Positions 1 to 6,837 are shown, numbered from the stretch's first letter. The stretch: 7,625 bases of DNA from Alphaproteobacteria bacterium (GCA_006226225.1 SBHI01000127.1:1-7625); one strand, 5' to 3'. Numbers and translations are program-made. The notes: generated by a model not told the origin, from the sequence alone.

Positions 1-576
1 TATCTGGCGATTGCCTTTGCGGTGATGAAACTGCAAAAAGGGGTGATTGAACGCATTATTCTGTGCCGTCCGGCGGTGGAGGCGGGAGAAAATCTCGGCT
101 TTTTGCCGGGTGATATGAAAGAGAAAATCGATCCTTATCTGCGTCCGCTTTACGATGCGTTGCATGATATGCTGACGCCGGAACAGATCGTGCATCATCT
201 GTCGCAGCAGGCGATTGAGATCGCGCCGCTGGCCTTTATGCGCGGGCGCACCTTGTCGAAGGCTTGCGTGGTATTGGACGAGGCGCAGAACACGACAACG
301 GCACAGATGAAAATGGTGTTGACGCGTCTGGGGCCGGACAGTCATATGATTGTGACGGGGGATCCGTCACAGTCGGATTTGCCTTTCAAGACGACATCCG
401 GCCTGACCGAGGCCATGCATGTTTTGCGCGATGTTGAAGACATCAAATTCATCCAGTTTACGGAGGATGATGTCGTCCGTGATCCGCTGGTGGCGAAAAT
501 CGTCAAGGCCTATGAGCGCTTTGACAAAGAGCGTCATGCGGCGCAAAATAAATCCAATGGTAAAGACAAGCCGTAA
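1..576 (+). CDS. phoH: PhoH family protein (YbeZ-like NTPase), 3' part
   Basis: The reading frame is open from base 1, so the gene starts upstream; 191 residues are visible of a family that usually has about 320-350. The first visible residues (YLAIAFAVMKLQKG) normally follow directly after the Walker A P-loop, so the P-loop lies just outside the window. The Walker B region is visible as VVLDEAQN (around bases 271-294), followed by the family signature VTGDPSQSDLP (around 352-384). The C-terminus is charged and rich in Lys, Asn and Asp. PhoH/YbeZ proteins are cytosolic RecA-like NTPases linked to RNA metabolism, and YbeZ is known to partner with YbeY. The gene for YbeY follows after 33 nt in the same frame, which supports the assignment. 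The exact reaction is not settled for the family. The call is firm; the missing N-terminus is only an edge effect. Confidence 0.95.
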   Translation, partial: YLAIAFAVMKLQKGVIERIILCRPAVEAGENLGFLPGDMKEKIDPYLRPLYDALHDMLTPEQIVHHLSQQAIEIAPLAFMRGRTLSKACVVLDEAQNTTTAQMKMVLTRLGPDSHMIVTGDPSQSDLPFKTTSGLTEAMHVLRDVEDIKFIQFTEDDVVRDPLVAKIVKAYERFDKERHAAQNKSNGKDKP

Positions 577-609
577 CGGGATTTTTAAGAATCACTTCTG
601 CTGCAAAAC

Positions 610-1113
610 ATGAAAAATCCGCATATCGAGATTATTTTTGAAACCAATAGCTGGGAAGATGCCGAGCCGGGCATTGAATCCGTCATTCTTTCTGCAGCGC
701 TGGCGGCTTATGCTGCGGGGCGTGATGCGCTGCCCGCGCTGAAGAAAGCGGCGGATGTCAGTGTTACGCTAATTTGCACCGATGATGCCGCAATGCATGA
801 GCTGAACCGTACCCATCGCGGCAAAGATAAGCCGACAAATGTGCTGTCTTTTCCAATGGTTACGGCAGATGAGACTGTTCCGGCGGGTGTGCCCGTTCTG
901 CTGGGAGATGTGATTTTAGGGTTTGAAACCATGTGCCGCGAGGCCGGAGAACAGGAAAAACCTCTATCGGCGCATACCGCGCATCTGGTGGTGCATGGCG
1001 TTTTGCACTTGCTGGGATATGATCATATGGAAGATGGGGAAGCTGAAAAAATGGAGCATCTTGAAAGTGACATTTTGATGAAATTAGGCTATGCTAATCC
1101 ATATTTAATATGA
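610..1113 (+). CDS. ybeY: YbeY endoribonuclease (rRNA maturation factor)
   Basis: This 167-aa protein is a single-domain UPF0054/YbeY metalloprotein. The zinc motif H-x3-H-x5-H is intact as HGVLHLLGYDH (His129, His133, His139). The family block around residues 65-82 (LNRTHRGKDKPTNVLSFP) includes the conserved Arg70. YbeY is a single-strand-specific endoribonuclease needed for 16S rRNA 3'-end maturation and 70S quality control in the cytosol. The N-terminal 30 residues are variable, as is usual, and the length is normal. The gene sits between phoH and a corC-like gene, the classic order in proteobacteria, and is probably cotranscribed with phoH. The ATG at 610 is the first start codon after an in-frame stop at 586-588. 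No good Shine-Dalgarno sequence precedes it, so translation may depend on coupling or be weak. Confidence 0.96.
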   Translation: MKNPHIEIIFETNSWEDAEPGIESVILSAALAAYAAGRDALPALKKAADVSVTLICTDDAAMHELNRTHRGKDKPTNVLSFPMVTADETVPAGVPVLLGDVILGFETMCREAGEQEKPLSAHTAHLVVHGVLHLLGYDHMEDGEAEKMEHLESDILMKLGYANPYLI

Positions 1114-1133
1114 TATAGAGTGAATTTGCATAT

Positions 1134-2147
1134 ATGTATGATACGAGACGGACAAAAATGGAAGACAATATAACCGCCACTGGCGGTGAAACGGAGCCTG
1201 AGAGTAGCAAGCCGCCCGAGGCGGCAAACGAAGATTTGACCCAGCAATTACCACGGCGAAACGGTAATGGTTATGCTGATGTCAACGGGCAGGATGCGGG
1301 GCTGTGGCAACGCATGAAAAAGAAGATCCCCTTCTTGAAGTCGGACACCTCTGTCCGTGCAGCCATCGAAGAGCTGATCGAGGAAGAAATCGGCGCGGAT
1401 GACCATTCCGTGGAAGCGCATGAACGCGCATTGATTTCCAATATTCTGGAACTGCGGGATTTGCCCGTTGTGGATGTGATGGTACCGCGTGCCGATATTG
1501 TCGCGGTGGATATCCGCATCACGCGTGCCGATCTGATGACAGTGCTGAGCGAAAAGCCGCACAGCCGTCTGCCAGTTTATCATGACACGCTGGATAACGT
1601 CATCGGTGTCGTGCATCTGAAAGACCTTGTCGCCACCATCGGTGAGGAAAAGCCGAAAAAGAACGAAAGCTTTGATCTGCGCCATTATCTGCGCAATGTG
1701 CTGGTTGTCTCCCCGTCAATGCGGGTTCTGGATCTGCTGCTGCAGATGCGCCAGTCGCGCCTGCATACGGCGATGGTTGTGGATGAATATGGCGGCATTG
1801 ACGGTTTGATTACCATTAATGACCTGATCGAGGCGATTGTCGGGGAAATTGATGACGAACACAGCCTGCATATCCAGCCGCAGCTGATCGAACGCAAAGA
1901 CGGCACCATTCTGGTGGATGCGCGTTATGATGTGGATGACTTGGAAGAAAAATACGGCAAATTCATGACGGAAGAAGAACGGGAAGAGGTCGATACGCTC
2001 GGCGGGCTTGTCAATCTTCTGGCCGGTCACGTCCCGTCACGCGGCGAAGTGATTGTTCACAGCGCCGGTCTGGAATTCGAGGTGCTGGATGCTGATCCGC
2101 GCCGTATCCACCGCCTGTGCATTCGCAATATGTACAAAACCATATAA
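1134..2147 (+). CDS. corC: CorC/TlyC (hemolysin C)-type CBS-pair protein
   Basis: The 337-aa protein has three parts. Residues 1-75 are a polar, probably disordered leader. Residues about 115-172 and 180-240 are two CBS domains, with the family motif DVMVPRADIVAVD (114-126) opening the first and VVDEYGGIDGLITINDLIEAIVGEI closing the second. Residues about 255-333 form the CorC_HlyC transporter-associated domain (EEVDTLGGLV, GEVIVHSAGLEFEVLDADPRRI). There is no N-terminal DUF21 membrane domain, so this is the short, soluble CorC type rather than the membrane CorB/YfjD type. CBS pairs usually bind adenine nucleotides. Links to Mg/Co efflux or haemolysis are historical and not proven for this protein. 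The start is uncertain: ATG 1134 is the longest option, and ATG 1158, preceded by a weak purine-rich GAGACGGA, would remove 8 residues. Its place after ybeY is typical, but lnt, often next, is absent. Confidence 0.9.
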   Translation: MYDTRRTKMEDNITATGGETEPESSKPPEAANEDLTQQLPRRNGNGYADVNGQDAGLWQRMKKKIPFLKSDTSVRAAIEELIEEEIGADDHSVEAHERALISNILELRDLPVVDVMVPRADIVAVDIRITRADLMTVLSEKPHSRLPVYHDTLDNVIGVVHLKDLVATIGEEKPKKNESFDLRHYLRNVLVVSPSMRVLDLLLQMRQSRLHTAMVVDEYGGIDGLITINDLIEAIVGEIDDEHSLHIQPQLIERKDGTILVDARYDVDDLEEKYGKFMTEEEREEVDTLGGLVNLLAGHVPSRGEVIVHSAGLEFEVLDADPRRIHRLCIRNMYKTI

Positions 2148-2204
2148 ATATGCCATTCTTGTCCCCGTAAATAAGGTTTCAAGACGGAAAAGGAACAGAT
2201 ATTC

Positions 2205-2645
2205 ATGAGCAGCCATCAGGACTATGCGCGCGATCGTGTTCGCGATGCGCTGAAAGAAGCAAAGGGCAATGTGCCGCAGGCGCAGCGTTTGTTACTGGCC
2301 TGGATGGATTTTGATGAATTGCTGTTGCGCGCCATTGCCGAGCCGCATCTGCGCAGCATCGCTGGCTATGCCCTGCAAAGCCAGTTGTTTGACGAGGCGG
2401 AAGAACAGCATGCGGCACAGACTGCTACGCCCGTTCCCGATGTGCCGAAACCGGTCAAGCAGCAGACGGCAGCGCAGGACGATGACGCAGCGGATGCTTT
2501 TGGCCTGGCCTTGCTGCAGAATGTGACAGGTGGTGCAAGGGCGCAGCAATTCGGCTTTGTCACTGATGAAATGGATGCACCGCAAAAAACCTCTGCCCGC
2601 CATATCGAAGCGATTTTACAGCTTGCGGGTAAAGAGCAGAAATAA
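2205..2645 (+). CDS. Unrecognised 146-aa protein (helical N-terminus)
   Basis: I do not recognise this protein. Residues about 5-65 look like a helical domain (DYARDRVRDALKEAKGN, QRLLLAWMDFDELLLRAI, then EPHLRSIAGYALQSQLF). A Pro/Gln/Asp-rich linker follows (about 75-100), and a short C-terminal helix (TSARHIEAILQLAGKEQK) ends it. There is no signal peptide, membrane segment or catalytic motif, so a cytosolic adaptor or structural role is possible but unproven. AGGA at 2191-2194 lies 10 nt before the ATG. The codon pattern resembles that of its neighbours, and the gene sits 57 nt after corC and 34 nt before the kinase gene in the same direction, which supports real coding. The pattern of an N-terminal helical domain, a variable linker and a conserved tail would fit a lineage-restricted alphaproteobacterial family; that is inference. 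Confidence 0.75.
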   Translation: MSSHQDYARDRVRDALKEAKGNVPQAQRLLLAWMDFDELLLRAIAEPHLRSIAGYALQSQLFDEAEEQHAAQTATPVPDVPKPVKQQTAAQDDDAADAFGLALLQNVTGGARAQQFGFVTDEMDAPQKTSARHIEAILQLAGKEQK

Positions 2646-2679
2646 CGAAACAAGCAAAGAAAACGAGAGAGTTTAAAAC

Positions 2680-3771
2680 ATGGTTCTTGCGCAGGCAAAA
2701 GAGCAGATTGTCGCAGGCCCCGAAGCTTTGAACGGGGAGCCCTATGCATCACAGCGCACAGATTTTCTGGCGCGCTGCGGCTTGGAGAATGTAACGCTGG
2801 AGCCGTTGCCTGCCCATGCCTCCTACCGCCGCTATTACCGTGTCTATGGCGGGCCGCGTCCGCTCTTGCTGATGGACGCGACACTGGATGTGACCGAACC
2901 GCTGATGTGGTTTGTAACGGTGGATCAGCATCTGCGCAGCCTTGGCCTGACCGCGCCGGAAATTTATGAGTATGAGGCAACGGACACGCATGAGCTGGCA
3001 CTGCTGGAGGATTTCGGCGACGATACCTATGACGTGCTGATTGACAAAGGTGCCGACCCGATGCCGTTCTATGAAAAGGCGATTGATGTGCTGGCCTATC
3101 TGCATAATCATGCCGATGCGGCAAAGGCTGATGTGTCCGACTATACGGTAGAGCGGATGCTGAACGAGGCCGAAAATACGATCAACTGGTATGCGCCCGC
3201 AGCGCGCGGCAGTGCTGTTAGTGACGAGGCACGCATGGCTTACCGCGAAATCTGGCAGAATATTCTGGAGACGATGCCGCCGGTGCAGGACAGCATTGTG
3301 CTGTATGATTACATTTTCAACAATATGATGCATGTGCCGGGGCGCGACGGCTTGAATGATTGCGGTCTGCTTGACTTTCAGGCAGCGCGGATCGGGCCTG
3401 CTGTTTATGATGTGGTGTCATTGCTGGAAGATATCCGCCGCGACCTTGCGCCGGAGGCATTTCAAACACTGCGCCGCCGCTATCTGGATCAAAGCCGTAT
3501 CACCGACACGGAAGAGGAATTCGACCTCTGGTTCTCGGTCATGACAACGCAGCGGCATTGCAAAAATTTCGGAAATCTCGTAAGGCTGTTCGTCCGTGAC
3601 GGCAAGCCGCAATTGCTGAAATATATTCCGCGCATGCGGAACTTCGCATGGCAGCATCTGCAAAAGCCGGAGCTGGCGGCTTTGAAAAACTGGTTTACCG
3701 AAAACGATATCGATTTGACGCAAGATTTGAAAGAGGGATTTGAAAATGCAAACGGCTATCCAAAACGATAA
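2680..3771 (+). CDS. AmgK-like sugar kinase (aminoglycoside phosphotransferase fold)
   Basis: This 363-aa protein has the APH/choline-kinase fold of the COG3178 type, to which the cell-wall recycling kinase AmgK (anomeric MurNAc/GlcNAc kinase) belongs. Visible landmarks are the glycine-loop equivalent AHASYRRYYRVYGG (45-58), the lysine-region equivalent LLLMDA (62-67), the catalytic loop VLYDYIFNNMMHVP (207-220) with Asp210 and Asn215, the DFG-equivalent LLDFQAARIGPAVYDVVSLLEDIRRD (from 230), and the tail QRHCKNFGNLVRLFVRDGKP (291-310). In relatives the catalytic loop usually reads RDYHxxN; here the Arg is Tyr209 and the His is Ile212, while Asp and Asn are kept. The expected partner, the nucleotidyltransferase murU, does not follow, nor is TsaE fused to it. 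Substrate is therefore uncertain. The start has a weak GAGAGAG upstream. The gene overlaps the aminotransferase gene by 26 nt. Confidence 0.82.
   Translation: MVLAQAKEQIVAGPEALNGEPYASQRTDFLARCGLENVTLEPLPAHASYRRYYRVYGGPRPLLLMDATLDVTEPLMWFVTVDQHLRSLGLTAPEIYEYEATDTHELALLEDFGDDTYDVLIDKGADPMPFYEKAIDVLAYLHNHADAAKADVSDYTVERMLNEAENTINWYAPAARGSAVSDEARMAYREIWQNILETMPPVQDSIVLYDYIFNNMMHVPGRDGLNDCGLLDFQAARIGPAVYDVVSLLEDIRRDLAPEAFQTLRRRYLDQSRITDTEEEFDLWFSVMTTQRHCKNFGNLVRLFVRDGKPQLLKYIPRMRNFAWQHLQKPELAALKNWFTENDIDLTQDLKEGFENANGYPKR
3731..3738 (+). promoter_or_regulatory. Ribosome binding site deciding the aminotransferase start
   Basis: AAGAGGGA lies inside the end of the kinase gene, 7 nt before the ATG at 3746. 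A TTG at 3740 is in frame but only one base after this site, too close to be used. The signal therefore favours ATG 3746 and suggests translational coupling to the kinase gene. Confidence 0.6.
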
Positions 3772-4990
3772 CAAAACAGACACGCCGGAACTGACGGTTG
3801 CAGACCGTCTGAAAGCAGTGAAACCGTCACCGACCTTGTCGCTGATTGCGGTTGCGCAGGAACTGAAAGCGCAGGGCAAGGATGTGATCGGGCTGTCGGT
3901 CGGCGAGCCGGATTTCGATACGCCCAAACATATCTGTGATGCGGCAAAGGCGGCAATGGATAACGGCGACACGCGTTATACGCCGGTGCCGGGAACGCTG
4001 GCGCTGCGCGAAGCGATCTGCCGCAAATTCAAGCGCGACAGCAATCTGGATTATACGCCGGATCAGGTCATTGTCGGCACAGGCGGCAAGCAGGTCTTGT
4101 TCAATGCGCTGATGGCAACGCTGAACCCCGGCGATGAAGTCATTATTCCTGCGCCTTATTGGGTCTCTTATCCCGATATGGTGCTGATTGCCGAAGGCAA
4201 GCCGGTGATTGTGCCCTGCACGATGGAAAACGGTTTCCGTCTGAAGCCCGAAGATCTGGAAGCGGCGATTACGCCGAAAACGCGCTGGGTGATGTTGAAC
4301 TCCCCCAGTAATCCGACGGGTTCAGCCTATACCGAGGCGGAAATGAAAGCTCTGACGGACGTATTGGTGCGCCATCCGCATGTCTGGGTGATGAGCGACG
4401 ATATCTACGAGAAGCTGGTCTATGATGATTACAAATTCATCACGCCTGCTGAAATCGAACCACGCCTGAAAGACCGTACCTTGACGGTTAACGGTGTTTC
4501 CAAAGCCTATGCGATGACAGGATGGCGGATCGGTTATGCCGCTGGGCCTGTGCCGTTGATCAAGGCTATGTCGAAATTGCAGGGGCAAAGCACCTCCAAT
4601 CCGTCTTCGATCAGTCAGGCTGCTGCATTGGCGGCGCTGGACGGGCCGCAGGAGTTTCTGACCGATTGGTGCGCGTCTTTTAAAAAGCGCCGTGATCTGG
4701 TGGTTGATATGCTTAGTCAGGCTGAAGGATTGTCTTGTATTGTGCCGGAAGGGGCATTCTATGTTTTTGCCTCCTGTGAAGGTACGATCGGCAAGAAAAC
4801 GCCGGATGGACAGGTAATCGAAACGGATGAGGATTTTGCGCAATATCTGCTGAAATCCGAAAATGTGGTGACGGTACATGGTGAAGCTTTTGGACTTTCT
4901 CCGTTTTTTCGTGTATCATATGCATTATCAGAAGATGTTTTGGAAAAGGCCTGTTTGCGAATCCAGAAGGCCTGCGCGGCGCTCACTTAG
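3746..4990 (+). CDS. aspC: Class I PLP aminotransferase, aspartate type
   Basis: This is a 414-aa fold-type I aminotransferase of the Iγ-like aspartate (possibly aspartate/prephenate) group. Landmarks, numbered from ATG 3746, are SVGEPDFDTP (51-60), GTGGKQVLFN (111-120), PAPYW with stacking Tyr138, LNSPSNPTG with Asn189, MSDDIYEKL with Asp218 and Tyr221, the PLP lysine Lys253 in SKAYAMTGWRIGY, and FFRVSYA with Arg389, which holds the substrate α-carboxylate. The enzyme transfers amino groups between L-aspartate and 2-oxoglutarate in the cytosol; some close relatives also act on prephenate, which sequence alone does not settle here. Length and motifs are complete. A TTG at 3740 would add two residues but is badly placed relative to the ribosome binding site. 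The first 26 nt overlap the end of the kinase gene in another frame, so the two are probably cotranslated. Confidence 0.93.
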   Translation: MQTAIQNDNKTDTPELTVADRLKAVKPSPTLSLIAVAQELKAQGKDVIGLSVGEPDFDTPKHICDAAKAAMDNGDTRYTPVPGTLALREAICRKFKRDSNLDYTPDQVIVGTGGKQVLFNALMATLNPGDEVIIPAPYWVSYPDMVLIAEGKPVIVPCTMENGFRLKPEDLEAAITPKTRWVMLNSPSNPTGSAYTEAEMKALTDVLVRHPHVWVMSDDIYEKLVYDDYKFITPAEIEPRLKDRTLTVNGVSKAYAMTGWRIGYAAGPVPLIKAMSKLQGQSTSNPSSISQAAALAALDGPQEFLTDWCASFKKRRDLVVDMLSQAEGLSCIVPEGAFYVFASCEGTIGKKTPDGQVIETDEDFAQYLLKSENVVTVHGEAFGLSPFFRVSYALSEDVLEKACLRIQKACAALT

Positions 4991-5023
4991 TCGTTGCCTT
5001 GAATTTGAACGAAAGGGGAGAAG

Positions 5024-5794
5024 ATGTCTGATACGGAACACGAGATCGAAAAGAAAATCCTCGTTTCCCCGGCGGAAATGGAAGCGGTTTACAAGAAGCT
5101 GTCCAAAGACGCTGTCGGCGGCAAGTTGAAAACCAAACATCGCCCCCGTGCATATTACGACACAAAGAAACACCGCCTGCAGGAGCAGAAGATGGCGCTC
5201 CGCGTTCAATATAAAGAAGGCGTCGGTTATGAGCAGACTTTGAAATACCAGGTCGCCGGTGATGATGACGCGGTCATGTCCCGTGTCGAGGTCAAGGATG
5301 TGCTGGGCGAAAAACTGCAAGAGCCCAATCTTGCTCTAATTGATGACAAAGAAGCCAAGAAACGCCTGACAGGGTTGGAAGGCAAAAAGCTGCGTCATAT
5401 TTTCACGGCCGATGTGCACCGCCGTTATTTCTCTATTCCGGTCGTGGTGGCGGGCGAGGAGGTCGGTATCGTTGAACTGGCTTTTGATAAAGGTGCGGTG
5501 ACGCATGCCAAAGACAGTAACCGCCGTGTTAAAATTTCCGAAATCGAAGTCGAGCTGAAGTCCGGTGATCCGGCGGCGGTTGATATTATGTGCCAGAAAA
5601 TTCTGGACATGGCACCGGGGGCGGAGATGAGTGCGGTATCCAAAGCGGAATTCGGTTATGGTCTTGATGATGAGCGCCGTGCTGAAAAGCAGCAGAAAAA
5701 AGCAGCGAAGGAGGCTGCAAAAACCGCAAAAAAGCAGTTGAAGGATGCGGCGCGGGAGACCCCGAAGAAGCCTAATCCGAGCCCCGGACCCTGA
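5024..5794 (+). CDS. CYTH domain protein with basic Lys/Ala-rich tail
   Basis: This 256-aa protein carries a CYTH (triphosphate tunnel metalloenzyme) domain at about residues 5-212. The diagnostic ExExK motif is Glu7-x-Glu9-x-Lys11 (EHEIEKKI). Tunnel residues expected later are present: Arg60 (MALRVQY), Lys74 (QTLKYQ), the triplet Glu173/Glu175/Glu177 (ISEIEVELKSG) and SKAEFGYGL (206-214). Such enzymes hydrolyse triphosphate compounds such as inorganic tripolyphosphate or thiamine triphosphate with divalent metal; which one applies here is unknown. No CHAD domain, a common fusion partner, follows. Instead residues about 217-256 form a Lys/Ala-rich helix ending in a Pro-rich stretch, which may bind nucleic acid, polyphosphate or a partner, though that is conjecture. 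AAGGGGAG at 5013-5020 precedes the ATG. It follows aspC by 33 nt and is probably the last gene of that run. Confidence 0.87.
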   Translation: MSDTEHEIEKKILVSPAEMEAVYKKLSKDAVGGKLKTKHRPRAYYDTKKHRLQEQKMALRVQYKEGVGYEQTLKYQVAGDDDAVMSRVEVKDVLGEKLQEPNLALIDDKEAKKRLTGLEGKKLRHIFTADVHRRYFSIPVVVAGEEVGIVELAFDKGAVTHAKDSNRRVKISEIEVELKSGDPAAVDIMCQKILDMAPGAEMSAVSKAEFGYGLDDERRAEKQQKKAAKEAAKTAKKQLKDAARETPKKPNPSPGP

Positions 5795-5804
5795 TCCCGA
5801 AAAA

Positions 5805-5825
5805 GCAAACGCAAAAACGCGTTGC
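5805..5825 (+). other. Small hairpin after the CYTH gene, weak terminator candidate
   Basis: The arms GCAAACGC (5805-5812) and GCGTTGC (5819-5825) pair over 7 bp with one bulged A, around a six-base loop. The hairpin begins 10 nt after the CYTH stop codon. No run of T follows, so it does not meet the usual test for an intrinsic terminator; it could protect the 3' end or have no function. Confidence 0.3.
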
Positions 5826-5840
5826 CTGCGTAAAACACGC

Positions 5841-5869
5841 TTGCAATTCCTCCGAATATCCGTTACAAC
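5841..5869 (+). promoter_or_regulatory. Candidate sigma-70-type promoter for tRNA-Trp–secE–nusG
   Basis: TTGCAA (5841-5846) and TACAAC (5864-5869) each match the consensus hexamers at 4 of 6 positions with an ideal 17-nt spacer. Transcription would begin near 5876, about 87 nt before the tRNA. This is the only sizeable non-coding gap between the CYTH gene and tRNA-Trp, so a promoter is expected here. The matches are modest and another site nearby is possible. Confidence 0.35.
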
Positions 5870-5913
5870 GTCCATAGTTTTTATATTTCCCTGACATGAT
5901 CGCAACGAAGATA

Positions 5914-5926
5914 CCCGCACAGCGGG
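5914..5926 (+). other. GC-rich hairpin in the tRNA-Trp leader
   Basis: CCCGC (5914-5918) and GCGGG (5922-5926) form a perfect 5-bp GC stem with a three-base loop, 36 nt before the tRNA. No T run follows, so it is not a standard terminator. It could mark a 5' processing or leader structure, but a stem this short can also arise by chance. Confidence 0.25.
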
Positions 5927-5962
5927 CCGCGAGATGTCCAAGAGAAATAACGGAACGGCAGA

Positions 5963-6038
5963 AGGAGCGTAGCTCAATTGGTAGAGCACCGGTCTCCAAA
6001 ACCGGGGGTTGGGGGTTCGAGTCCCTTCGCTCCTGCCA
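5963..6038 (+). tRNA. trnW: tRNA-Trp (anticodon CCA)
   Basis: All arms of the cloverleaf can be drawn. The acceptor arms AGGAGCG (5963-5969) and CGCTCCT (6028-6034) pair over 7 bp, followed by discriminator G6035 and an encoded CCA (6036-6038). The D stem is GCTC/GAGC. The anticodon stem CCGGT/ACCGG (5989-5993 and 6001-6005) holds the loop CTCCAAA, with anticodon CCA at 5996-5998. The T stem (6011-6015 with 6023-6027) includes two G-U pairs and carries the loop TTCGAGT. The tRNA decodes UGG as tryptophan. In many proteobacteria tRNA-Trp lies directly before secE, often with tuf upstream; here the CYTH gene takes the upstream place. With only 39 nt to secE, the tRNA is probably cut from a transcript shared with secE and nusG. 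Confidence 0.97.
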
Positions 6039-6077
6039 GTTCTGTAAAACATTGGGAATGTAACGAGGAAAGATAAG

Positions 6078-6284
6078 ATGGCAAAATCATCGGGACGCGG
6101 TCCGGCGCAATTCATTCAGGAAGTTAAACTGGAAGGTGCGAAAGTAACATGGCCGACGGCCAAGGAGACGCGTATTACCACAGTTGTGGTTTTTCTGATG
6201 GTAACATTTGTGGCGCTGTTCCTGTTTTTTGGGGATTGGCTCATTTCCCTCGGCATACAATTTGTTCTGGGCGTAGGAAGCTAA
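6078..6284 (+). CDS. secE: Preprotein translocase subunit SecE
   Basis: This is a 68-aa, single-membrane-span SecE of the short bacterial type. The cytoplasmic amphipathic helix carries the family signature FIQEVKLEGAKVTWPTAKET (12-31), followed by a membrane segment at about residues 34-58 and a short tail. SecE clamps the SecY channel in the inner-membrane SecYEG translocon. GAGGAA (6065-6070) lies 7 nt before the ATG. The gene sits between tRNA-Trp and nusG, the conserved order in most bacteria, and is almost certainly cotranscribed with nusG 16 nt downstream. Confidence 0.97.
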   Translation: MAKSSGRGPAQFIQEVKLEGAKVTWPTAKETRITTVVVFLMVTFVALFLFFGDWLISLGIQFVLGVGS

Positions 6285-6300
6285 GGTTAGAGAGACGATA

Positions 6301-6837
6301 ATGGCAAAAAACTGGTATGTACTGCACGTTTATTCGGGCTTTGAAAAAAAGGTGGCTGATGCCATCAAGGAAACTGCAAGAAAGCAGGGGCTGTCCGAGT
6401 CTATTGAAGAAGTTCTTGTTCCGATGGAAGAGGTTGTTGAGGTGCGCCGCGGCCAAAAGGTCAATGCAGAGCGTAAATTCTTCCCCGGTTATATCCTGAT
6501 TAAAATGGATATGAATGACGAGGCATGGCATCTTGTGAAAAACACACCGAAAGTCACAGGCTTTCTGGGCGGCGGCGGCAGCAAGCCTTTGCCGATCAGC
6601 GAGAAAGAAGCCGCGCATATCATGCATCAGATTCAGGAAGGTGCCGAGCGTCCGCGTCCGACCGTTAGCTTTGACGTCGGTGAACAGGTTCGTGTTTGTG
6701 ACGGTCCTTTCAACTCCTTCAACGGCGTTGTTGAGGAAGTGGATGAAGAGCGCAGCCGCCTGAAAGTTCTGGTGTCGATTTTCGGACGTTCCACACCGGT
6801 CGAGCTGGAATACGCGCAAGTCGAAAAAACAAGCTAA
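6301..6837 (+). CDS. nusG: Transcription termination/antitermination factor NusG
   Basis: This is a complete 178-aa NusG. The NGN domain (about 4-115) opens with NWYVLHVYSGFEKKVADAI and contains the RNA-polymerase-facing stretch RKFFPGYILIKMDM (58-71). The C-terminal KOW domain (about 125-175) reads FDVGEQVRVCDGPFNSFNGVVEEV followed by LKVLVSIFGRSTPVELEY. NusG binds the polymerase clamp, lowers pausing, and through KOW contacts Rho or ribosomal protein S10 (NusE), joining transcription to translation or antitermination. It follows secE by 16 nt. This matters for the boxA-like site downstream, because NusG and S10 are both parts of the boxA antitermination complex. The stop codon at 6835-6837 overlaps the ribosome binding site of the next small gene. 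Confidence 0.98.
   Translation: MAKNWYVLHVYSGFEKKVADAIKETARKQGLSESIEEVLVPMEEVVEVRRGQKVNAERKFFPGYILIKMDMNDEAWHLVKNTPKVTGFLGGGGSKPLPISEKEAAHIMHQIQEGAERPRPTVSFDVGEQVRVCDGPFNSFNGVVEEVDEERSRLKVLVSIFGRSTPVELEYAQVEKTS

Noticed and set aside
2366..3124. A 252-codon open frame on the - strand
   Set aside because: It runs antisense to the 146-aa gene and the kinase gene, is low-complexity in Pro, Arg, Ala and His, and has no family resemblance; it is a shadow of codon bias on the + strand.
4322..4879. A 185-codon open frame on the - strand
   Set aside because: It lies wholly inside the aminotransferase gene in antisense and has no domain features.
5891..5918. CTGACA (5891-5896) considered as a -35 box for tRNA-Trp
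   Set aside because: It matches the -35 consensus at 5 of 6 positions, but no acceptable -10 box lies 15-19 nt downstream.
5336..6115. A 259-codon open frame on the - strand across the CYTH gene and tRNA-Trp
   Set aside because: It is antisense to a clear CYTH gene and reads through the tRNA; the stretch EGTRTPNPRFWRPV is the reverse translation of the tRNA, a well-known source of false proteins.
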